Origin: Nitrospirota bacterium
Lineage (GTDB): Bacteria > Nitrospirota > 9FT-COMBO-42-15 > HDB-SIOI813
Assembly (NCBI GenBank): GCA_016234155.1
Contig: JACRGZ010000029.1
Coordinates: 1-10,713 of the forward strand
Direction: 5' to 3'
DNA: 10,713 nucleotides
Shown here piece by piece: positions 5,664 through 10,713 of this stretch. How positions within the stretch are numbered: the first letter of the stretch is position 1; every line of letters starts with the position of its first letter. The notes beneath the pieces were generated by a model. It ran no database searches. It had not been told where the DNA came from and was given only the letters and a program-made list of their open reading frames with translations. The translations under genes and the position numbers were made by a program.

Positions 5664-6044
5664 TTATCCCCCGTTTCTCTTCTTATAATCCTCAATGGCA
5701 GCCTTGATAGCGTCTTCTGCGAGGACAGAGCAGTGGATCTTTACAGGCGGCAGATGTAGTTTCTCCACAATGTCCGTGTTTTTGAGCGTCATCGCCTCAT
5801 CAACACTCTTCCCCTTCACCCACTCTGTCGCAAGACTGGAGCTTGCTATGGCGCTGCCACAGCCAAATGTCTTGAACTTCGCATCCACAATAACCCCGTT
5901 GTCTATCTTCAACTGGAGCTTCATGACGTCACCACATTCAGGCGCCCCGACTACACCTGTCCCAACATCCTTCTCATCTTTTTCAAAGCTCCCTACGTTC
6001 CTGGGATTATTATAATGATCTATTACCTCATCGCTGTATGGCAT
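5664..6044 (-). CDS. iscU: IscU Fe-S cluster scaffold
   Basis: IscU accepts sulfur from IscS and assembles the nascent [2Fe-2S] cluster. All scaffold residues are visible: C37 and D39 in APECGD, C62 in FGCGSAIASSS, and H104-C105 in KIHCSVLAEDA. The LPPVK motif recognised by the chaperone HscA is intact at 98-102, even though hscA is not in this cluster, so the chaperone is probably encoded elsewhere. Length of 126 residues is standard. ATG 6044 has a G-rich Shine-Dalgarno (GGGGGGTGG) about nine bases upstream. It lies 87 bases downstream of iscS. Confidence 0.96.
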   Translation of the reverse strand: MPYSDEVIDHYNNPRNVGSFEKDEKDVGTGVVGAPECGDVMKLQLKIDNGVIVDAKFKTFGCGSAIASSSLATEWVKGKSVDEAMTLKNTDIVEKLHLPPVKIHCSVLAEDAIKAAIEDYKKRNGG

Positions 6045-6063
6045 TTGAAACCACCCCCCTTAA

Positions 6064-6129
6064 TTCAGACTCCTAGACATTAGACCTCAGACTGTTCCTC
6101 TTTACCTCTATAGTCTGTAAGTCTTTAGA
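6064..6129. repeat. AGACT/AGTCT imperfect inverted repeat between iscS and iscU
   Basis: Several copies of AGACT or TAGAC (6066-6095) face several copies of AGTCT or its near variants (6111-6131). They could fold into alternative weak hairpins on the iscS-iscU mRNA. The low-complexity pattern suggests a slippage-expanded repeat; no function is evident. Confidence 0.5.
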
Positions 6130-6131
6130 CT

Positions 6132-7343
6132 CTACTTCCTCCACCTAACCTGTTTAAGATCGACCCCTGCCTTTGCCATCTCATATAACGGAGACATCTC
6201 CCTCAGCCTGTTTACGGTCTCTGTCACCCTATTGATTACATAATCAACCTCTTCCTCAGTGTTAAAACGGCCGAGCCCGAATCTGACAGATGAATGGGCA
6301 AGCTCCGGACTTACACCCAGGGCCTGGAGGACATAAGACGGTTCTAATGTGGCCGATGTACACGCAGAGCCGGAGGAGAGCGCTATCTCCTTCAGGCCCA
6401 TGAGGAGGGACTCCCCCTCAACATATGCAAAACTGAGATTTAGATTCCCCGGCATCCTCCTTGCCGGATGTCCGTTAAGGTATACCTCTTCCAGGGAATC
6501 CGTAATGCCTTTACGTAACCTTTCTCTCAGGGAGAGAAGCCTTGCAGACTCCTCTTTCATAACCTTCATGGCAATCTCACACGCCTTCCCGAATCCTACA
6601 ATCCCGGGGACATTCAGTGTCCCTGAACGCATCCCCCGCTCATGCCCGCCGCCGTCTATGATAGGTGAAAGCCTTACACGGGGGTTCTTACGCCTCACAT
6701 AGAGTGCGCCAATCCCCTTCGGCCCGTATAGCTTATGGGCGGTATAGGATAAGAGGTCTATCCCCATCGTCTGTACATCTACCGGTACCTTACCAATGCC
6801 CTGTGTAGCATCACAATGAAAGAGGATGCCCCGCTCTTTAGCGATCTTCCCTATCTCCTCTATGGGCTGGATTACGCCTATCTCATTGTTTACTAACATT
6901 ATCGAGATAAGAACTGTCCTGTCTGTGATTGCCTTTCTCACATCATCCGGGTCAACAAGGCCATTACTGTCTACCGGGAGGAAGGTTACATTGATGCCTG
7001 ACTTTTCAAGCCGCTTTGCAGTGTCCAGCACCGAGCGGTGCTCTGTCACCTGCGTGATTATATGATTCCCCTTTTCTACATACATCTCCACCACACCCTT
7101 AAGGGCAAGGTTGTTTGACTCAGTGGCGCCGCTTGTGAATATGATCTCCCGTGAGTCTGCGCCTATAATCTTTGTAACTCTTTCCCTTGCGGCCTCCACC
7201 GCCTTATCAGCATCCCAGCCGAAGGTGTGATTACGGCTTGCCGCGTTACCGTAGTGGACGGTAAAGTACGGGAGCATCTCCTCTATGACCCCCGGGTCTA
7301 CCTTCGTGGTAGAGTGGTTGTCCATGTAAATGGGCATATTCAT
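6132..7343 (-). CDS. iscS: IscS cysteine desulfurase
   Basis: IscS is a PLP-dependent enzyme that converts cysteine to alanine and passes the persulfide sulfur to IscU. The PLP lysine is K204 in SYTAHKLYGPKGIGALY, the PLP-stacking histidine is H102 (TEHRSVL), the glycine-rich ATESNN block is at 73-78, and the catalytic loop cysteine is C328 in SSGSACTSATLEPS. The 403 residues match IscS length rather than shorter NifS or SufS forms. Two close starts exist (M1 and M3). M1 is preferred because AGGAGGG lies about five bases upstream of it, while it would be too far from M3. It follows iscR with a 92-base gap containing a tandem repeat, and is presumably cotranscribed under IscR control. Confidence 0.96.
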   Translation of the reverse strand: MNMPIYMDNHSTTKVDPGVIEEMLPYFTVHYGNAASRNHTFGWDADKAVEAARERVTKIIGADSREIIFTSGATESNNLALKGVVEMYVEKGNHIITQVTEHRSVLDTAKRLEKSGINVTFLPVDSNGLVDPDDVRKAITDRTVLISIMLVNNEIGVIQPIEEIGKIAKERGILFHCDATQGIGKVPVDVQTMGIDLLSYTAHKLYGPKGIGALYVRRKNPRVRLSPIIDGGGHERGMRSGTLNVPGIVGFGKACEIAMKVMKEESARLLSLRERLRKGITDSLEEVYLNGHPARRMPGNLNLSFAYVEGESLLMGLKEIALSSGSACTSATLEPSYVLQALGVSPELAHSSVRFGLGRFNTEEEVDYVINRVTETVNRLREMSPLYEMAKAGVDLKQVRWRK

Positions 7344-7371
7344 ACAATCCCTCCTTTGTTAAATAAAGTGG

Positions 7372-7430
7372 TCAAGGGGTCAAGTGATTTGAATTTACTT
7401 GACTCCTCGAACCCTTGACTCCTCGAACCC
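7372..7430. repeat. Tandem 16-bp repeat with inverted partner, iscR-iscS gap
   Basis: TTGACTCCTCGAACCC occurs twice head to tail (7399-7414, 7415-7430). GTCAAGGGGTCAAGT (7372-7386) is close to its inverse, so the segment can fold as a hairpin. A related stretch, CCCCCTTGACCC, lies in the iscR leader (7894-7905). No coding content. Confidence 0.7.
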
Positions 7431-7435
7431 TGCAT

Positions 7436-7861
7436 TTACACCGGCCTCAGTTCAAACTTCTCAATCAACTCCTCAAGCGTTGTGCTGTGTAACATATCCA
7501 GAATCCTGTGTTCCAGCCTCTGCATCGGTGTTCGTATATGACACCTGTCAATCTGATAGCACCTGCCTCCCGGCTCCTCTGAACAGTTCAACATATATAG
7601 ATTCCCTTCCACTGCCTCGATAATCTGGGCCACTGTAATCCTGGAGGGATCGGCGCTGAGAGTATACCCACCTTTAGGCCCGCTGAGGCTTGTAATCAAC
7701 CCTCCCTTAACCATCCTTTGAAGAATCTTTGCCAGGAGCTCTACAGGTATGCTATGGGCCTCGGCAATCTCCTTTGTATTAACCACACGCTCCTCGTAAT
7801 TCCAGGCTATGTAAGCGATAGCCATCAGCCCGTAATCAATCTTCTTTGTCAGTTTCAACAT
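7436..7861 (-). CDS. iscR: IscR, Rrf2-family Fe-S sensing repressor
   Basis: IscR binds a [2Fe-2S] cluster and represses its own operon when clusters are sufficient. The winged helix-turn-helix is at 1-70, with LTKKIDYGLMAIAYIA at the start, NTKEIAEAHSIPVELLAKIL (28-47) as the recognition region and GPKGGYTLS (61-69) as the wing. Cluster cysteines are C93, C101 and C107. C93 to C101 is spaced by seven residues rather than five as in E. coli, and a histidine directly follows C107 (H108) instead of lying three residues later, so the fourth ligand may differ. At 141 residues it is shorter than the E. coli protein at its C-terminus. The Shine-Dalgarno (AAGGA, 11 bases upstream) is modest. It leads the isc operon, with an IscR-type site over its promoter. 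Confidence 0.9.
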   Translation of the reverse strand: MLKLTKKIDYGLMAIAYIAWNYEERVVNTKEIAEAHSIPVELLAKILQRMVKGGLITSLSGPKGGYTLSADPSRITVAQIIEAVEGNLYMLNCSEEPGGRCYQIDRCHIRTPMQRLEHRILDMLHSTTLEELIEKFELRPV

Positions 7862-7937
7862 AAGTTATTAATCCTTGATATCTACTTTACTTGCCCCCTT
7901 GACCCTTTTTATATATAGCCTATATCCGACCATTTTA

Positions 7938-7962
7938 GTATCCGACTAATTCAGTCGGATAT
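7938..7962 (-). promoter_or_regulatory. IscR type 1 operator
   Basis: A perfect 23-bp inverted repeat spans 7939-7961, with arms TATCCGACT and AGTCGGATA. Set against the E. coli type 1 consensus as I recall it (ATASYYGACT-RWWWY-AGTCRRSTAT), about 22 of 25 positions fit. It overlaps the expected start site of the iscR promoter, which suits repression by holo-IscR. A second ATCCGAC half-site 16 bases further down the leader (7924-7930) suggests a partial tandem site. Confidence 0.88.
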
Positions 7963-7963
7963 A

Positions 7964-7992
7964 ACTATAACAAGATAATATATGCATGTCAA
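7964..7992 (-). promoter_or_regulatory. Sigma70 promoter of the isc operon
   Basis: On the minus strand, a perfect -35 TTGACA (7987-7992) is followed after exactly 17 bases by TATAGT (7964-7969). Transcription should start near 7957, inside the IscR palindrome, giving a leader of about 95 bases before the iscR ATG. Confidence 0.85.
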
Positions 7993-8020
7993 GAGTTTTT
8001 GTGGTAACTTATTTACCCAT

Positions 8021-8042
8021 CATTGTAACCACATTGTAACCA
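8021..8042. repeat. Tandem 11-bp repeat CATTGTAACCA
   Basis: Two perfect copies lie head to tail, about 30 bases upstream of the isc -35 box. Just before them, GGTAA (8003-8007) and TTACC (8013-8017) form a small inverted repeat. These could be protein-binding sites for isc control or arm-type sites left by an integrative element. The sequence alone does not say which. The rest of 7993-8097 shows nothing else I can identify. Confidence 0.5.
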
Positions 8043-8124
8043 TTTCACCCTGAGAAATGCCTTAAATTCCTCGTAGGTATTATTAGGACTATCAAGGGAG
8101 GCTCTTGCAAAAGTATAAAAATGT

Positions 8125-8155
8125 TGTCATTCCCGCATGGTTTTAGCGGGAATCT
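8125..8155 (+). repeat. REP-like palindrome, TCATTCCCGC variant
   Basis: The 31-nt unit starts TGTCATTCCCGC and ends GCGGGAATCT, with stem ATTCCCGC/GCGGGAAT. It has the same length and layout as the ATCCCCGA family, with a different stem sequence, and sits near the left end of the small element. Confidence 0.75.
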
Positions 8156-8176
8156 AGTGTTTTATTACAGAAAATC

Positions 8177-8207
8177 ATATCCCCGATAGAAGATTTCGGG
8201 GATGACA
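8177..8207 (-). repeat. REP-like 31-nt palindrome, copy 3
   Basis: On the minus strand it reads TGTCATCCCCGA...TCGGGGATAT, the same family as the two copies flanking the GIY-YIG gene, with differences only in the loop. It faces the variant at 8125-8155, so the small element shows the same inverted REP arrangement, without a gene between. Confidence 0.85.
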
Positions 8208-8250
8208 CAGACTTTTGCAAGAACCTCAAGGGGTTATGCAATCGGTTTTT

Positions 8251-8297
8251 GACTGTGGCTCCAGTGGTTGGGGGTTCAAGTCCCCTCGCTCACCCCA
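8251..8297 (+). pseudogene. tRNA-His 3' half (anticodon loop to CCA), probable att scar
   Basis: The anticodon loop CTGTGGC (8253-8259) carries GTG (8255-8257). It is followed by TCCAG (3' anticodon stem), the variable TGGTT, a T arm GGGGG-TTCAAGT-CCCCT (8270-8286), an acceptor strand CGCTCAC, then C73 and CCA. C73 with the GTG anticodon identifies tRNA-His. The 5' half is missing: nothing like GGTGAGCG lies upstream, and TTTGA precedes the loop instead of a fitting stem. A tRNA copy running from the anticodon arm to the CCA end is the usual mark of a tyrosine-recombinase attachment site. The glnD stop codon lies inside it. Confidence 0.78.
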
Positions 8298-10713
8298 CTT
8301 TCCAGTACTCTTCTATGGCGTTAAGCAGACGTTGCTTTATCTCTGCAATCCTTTCAGGCTCTGTAATCTTATGGCCTGATAGGTCCTTCACATAGAAGAC
8401 GTCTACAATCTGGTCAACATGGGTGGCGATCTTTGATGAATATACGGACAGGCCTAGTTCAAAGATATTCTTTGTGATTATGTAGAGAAGTCCCTGTTTG
8501 TCTGCCGCGAATATGTCTATGATGGTAAATTCATCAGAGGACTCATTATCAATTTCAACACGGGATTGTGTTGCTAAGGTAATGACCTTCCTCGTGGGCC
8601 ATTTATTCGCATACTTTCCGAACAGATATTCCACAGCGGCCTCTCCGGTAAGCGCTTCACATATATGTTTTCTTACAGTGGCCTGACGGAGCTGGGAAGA
8701 AACCCCTTCGGGATACGGGTCCCGGGCATGAAAGGTATCTACAACGATCCCCTTCTTTGTTGTACAGACCTGGGCGTCCATTATATTATATCCGGCAGCG
8801 GCAAGCACCCCGGCAATCTTTGAAAATAGCCCCGGGGTTATATTGTCATATGTATATACAGTAAATTCCGCAATCCCTTTGTCAAAGGATACATCAACAA
8901 GGACTGACTCCTCCTTATCCTCTCTGAGCTTATTTATCATGTGGAGGTGATTTATTATCTTCTCAGGGGGCGTGATGACGAGATATCGGGACTCCATATC
9001 CTGCAGTTGTTCGTCCAACCATGCGGGTGGGAAGATGAGGCAGAGTTTTTCTCCGATATCTTTCTTGGTCTTTGCGATCAGTTCCTCTACAGAATATATA
9101 GCCCTTGTGCCGGATAACTCCTCCATCACCTTATAATAAAGCTCAGTGAGGAGATTCTCTTTCCACTCATTCCACGTCTCCGGTCCTACCGCCTTTATAT
9201 CCGCGTAACTCAGGATGAATAGTTTTTTCAATACCTCCGGTCTTGCCACCTGCTGTGCCATCATAAGGATGACCTTGTCATCACTCAGGTCCCTCCTGAA
9301 TGCAGTATTCGGCATAACAAGGTGCTTCAACACAAGGAAGACAAGCAGCCCGGTATCTTCATCATTAAAGCTTAACTGCCCTGCAACCCGTTCAGCGATC
9401 CCGGCCCCTACTGTTGAGTGATCCTCCGCGCCCCCTTTGCCTATATCATGCAGGAGGAGGGCTAAGTGGAGTATATCCTTCCGTTTGATCTCCTTATATA
9501 CCTTTGCAATATAACCGTGAGAATATAAGAGCTCTTCTGCAATTTGTATTGAAAGGAAGCTATGTTCATCTACAGTGTATTTGTGATAGTAATCATAGGA
9601 GGCATAACATGATATCTTTTCAAACTCAGGGATCAGTTTCTGCAAGACCTTCACCCTGTGCATCTGTCTGAGTGTCTCTGCAACCCCCTGCGGCCAGGAG
9701 AGTATCATACTGAATACCTTGTTTATCTCCGGCGAACGATAAAGTTCATTGGATACCTTACTTGAGTTACGGTAAAGCATACTCATAGCGTAGGTGGATA
9801 CCGGTACTCCATGTATCAGTGACAGATAAAAGAGGTAAACGACGTTTTTCCCGTCATTCAAGAATATGTCCTGATACCTCTCCGGTATATGGATCCTGTC
9901 TTTTGTCAATACGTAACATGGTTTGACAAAACGGGAGGTTACCATATCAATGCCCTTCTTCCATCGTTGTACCGGCAGGGCCTTTTCTATCGCCCTCATG
10001 GAGATGTCATGTATGTGTGATGCGTGCATGTAGTAGTCTTTTATAAATGCCTCTACACCAAGGCGGTGTGGTTCATCCTGATAACCAAGAAGCCTTGAAA
10101 TCCGCAACTGGTCTTCTGCGGTAAGTACATCAGCCGCCTTATTTGCATGGAAGTGCAGCTCATTCCTGACCTTCAATAGAAAATCCTGGGCCTCTGTCAG
10201 TTCGTTGTAACCAACCTTAGAGACGTATCCCTGTCTATGGAATTCGGCTATGGAGTATATCCTGTACCTTGCAATCGTTACCCATCTCAGACAGTGTATG
10301 TCTCTGAGTCCGCCCTTTCCCTCTTTGACATTTGGCTCTACGAGATAAATAGACGACCCGTACTGCCTGTACCTCTCCCGCATCGTCTTGAGACGTTCTT
10401 CTATATAAGACCTTACATTCCTGTCTATGACCTTTTCCATAAAGGTCTTCTGAAACTCATCAAAGAGGGGCTCGCTGCCGGCTATAATCCTTGACTCCAT
10501 TAAAGCGGTCCTGGCTGTAAAGTCTGAACCCCCTATTTTTATACAATCTCCTATCGCCCTGATGCTATGACCTATATTGTATTTGAGGTCCCACAACAAG
10601 TAGAGGACATTTGTGGATATGGCCCCCACTGCATCCTTTGCATCATCGCGGTATAAGAACATTATATCGATATCCGAAAAGGGGTTCAGCTCACCCCTCC
10701 CGTAACCGCCTAC
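8290..10713 (-). CDS. glnD: GlnD, PII uridylyltransferase/uridylyl-removing enzyme (N-terminus beyond window)
   Basis: GlnD senses glutamine and adds or removes UMP on PII proteins, controlling nitrogen assimilation. The frame stays open to the window edge, giving 807 visible residues; roughly the first 80-100 residues are missing by comparison with the usual near-890 length. The first visible residues are the nucleotidyltransferase motif GGYGRGEL (2-9) with the metal-binding SDID (13-16), so the internal ATG at 10662 is not the start. GKGGLRDIH (132-140) is a GlnD hallmark. The HD hydrolase domain shows DEH (381-383) and LLHDIGKG (420-427). Two C-terminal ACT domains lie at about 605-690 and 728-807, each with a conserved turn (NITPGLFSKIAG and DKQGLLYIIT). 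The final Val codon, Gly codon and TGA stop overlap the tRNA-His fragment. Confidence 0.95.
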   Translation of the reverse strand, partial: VGGYGRGELNPFSDIDIMFLYRDDAKDAVGAISTNVLYLLWDLKYNIGHSIRAIGDCIKIGGSDFTARTALMESRIIAGSEPLFDEFQKTFMEKVIDRNVRSYIEERLKTMRERYRQYGSSIYLVEPNVKEGKGGLRDIHCLRWVTIARYRIYSIAEFHRQGYVSKVGYNELTEAQDFLLKVRNELHFHANKAADVLTAEDQLRISRLLGYQDEPHRLGVEAFIKDYYMHASHIHDISMRAIEKALPVQRWKKGIDMVTSRFVKPCYVLTKDRIHIPERYQDIFLNDGKNVVYLFYLSLIHGVPVSTYAMSMLYRNSSKVSNELYRSPEINKVFSMILSWPQGVAETLRQMHRVKVLQKLIPEFEKISCYASYDYYHKYTVDEHSFLSIQIAEELLYSHGYIAKVYKEIKRKDILHLALLLHDIGKGGAEDHSTVGAGIAERVAGQLSFNDEDTGLLVFLVLKHLVMPNTAFRRDLSDDKVILMMAQQVARPEVLKKLFILSYADIKAVGPETWNEWKENLLTELYYKVMEELSGTRAIYSVEELIAKTKKDIGEKLCLIFPPAWLDEQLQDMESRYLVITPPEKIINHLHMINKLREDKEESVLVDVSFDKGIAEFTVYTYDNITPGLFSKIAGVLAAAGYNIMDAQVCTTKKGIVVDTFHARDPYPEGVSSQLRQATVRKHICEALTGEAAVEYLFGKYANKWPTRKVITLATQSRVEIDNESSDEFTIIDIFAADKQGLLYIITKNIFELGLSVYSSKIATHVDQIVDVFYVKDLSGHKITEPERIAEIKQRLLNAIEEYWKVG

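Larger units (their letters stand above)
8098..8227. mobile_element. Small MITE-like element with two REP-type hairpins
   Basis: The ends GAGGCTCTTGCAAAAGT (8098-8114) and, inverted, GAGGTTCTTGCAAAAGT (8211-8227) match at 16 of 17 positions. Directly outside both is AAGG (8094-8097, 8228-8231). If the element is taken to start at GGYTCTT instead, the flanks are TCAAGGGA and TCAAGGGG, an 8-bp duplication with one change. Either reading supports insertion. The interior has no gene, only two palindromes. Length is 130 bases, typical of a MITE. Confidence 0.72.

Noticed and set aside
8228..8297. Complete tRNA gene
   Set aside because: The T arm, acceptor 3' strand and anticodon loop are intact, but no matching 5' acceptor strand, D arm or 5' anticodon stem is found upstream, so only a 3' fragment is reported.
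10660..10662. ATG as the start of glnD
   Set aside because: The frame continues upstream to the window edge and encodes the conserved GGYGRGEL...SDID catalytic motif there, so this ATG is an internal methionine.

Overview
The window looks like a chromosomal segment of a free-living Gram-negative-type bacterium of moderate GC. It carries an Isc-type iron-sulfur operon with its own IscR regulator, a bifunctional GlnD, a UvrA-family excinuclease, and an unusually dense load of short palindromic repeats. The repeat style and gene families would suit an environmental lineage such as Nitrospirota or a deltaproteobacterial group. That placement is an impression only; nothing here fixes the taxon.

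Layout. Positions 1-131 are the 3' end (domains V and VI) of a group II intron, followed by a C-rich palindromic repeat (144-287) and a cloverleaf-like inverted repeat (342-395). A YbaK-family deacylase (421-894, minus) and uvrA (985-3897, plus) are divergent and share a promoter gap of 90 bases; uvrA appears to be leaderless. Inside uvrA the same C-rich palindrome is inserted in frame and adds about 50 residues to the UvrB-binding region. Between uvrA and the isc operon lies a 485-bp element (3958-4442) with 26-bp imperfect terminal inverted repeats and an 8-bp direct repeat. It carries a GIY-YIG nuclease gene bracketed by inverted 31-nt REP-like palindromes, and its right-hand direct repeat contains the iscX stop codon.

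The isc operon runs right to left on the minus strand: iscR (7436-7861), iscS, iscU, iscA, fdx, iscX (4448-4654). hscB and hscA are absent from the cluster. It is driven by a strong sigma70-type promoter (7964-7992) with a near-perfect IscR type 1 palindrome over the expected start site. IscS supplies sulfur, IscU is the scaffold, IscA a carrier, Fdx an electron donor, IscX an IscS-binding regulator, and IscR senses cluster status. Every intergenic gap of the operon holds a different repeat.

Upstream of iscR are a tandem 11-mer, a second small element with terminal inverted repeats (8098-8227) carrying two REP-like hairpins, and a 47-nt tRNA-His 3' half (8251-8297), which looks like an integration scar. 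The stop codon of glnD (8290-10713, minus, cut by the window end at its N-terminus) lies inside that tRNA fragment.

The most notable features are the GIY-YIG/REP mobile module, the in-frame repeat in uvrA, and the tRNA-His scar fused to the 3' end of glnD.
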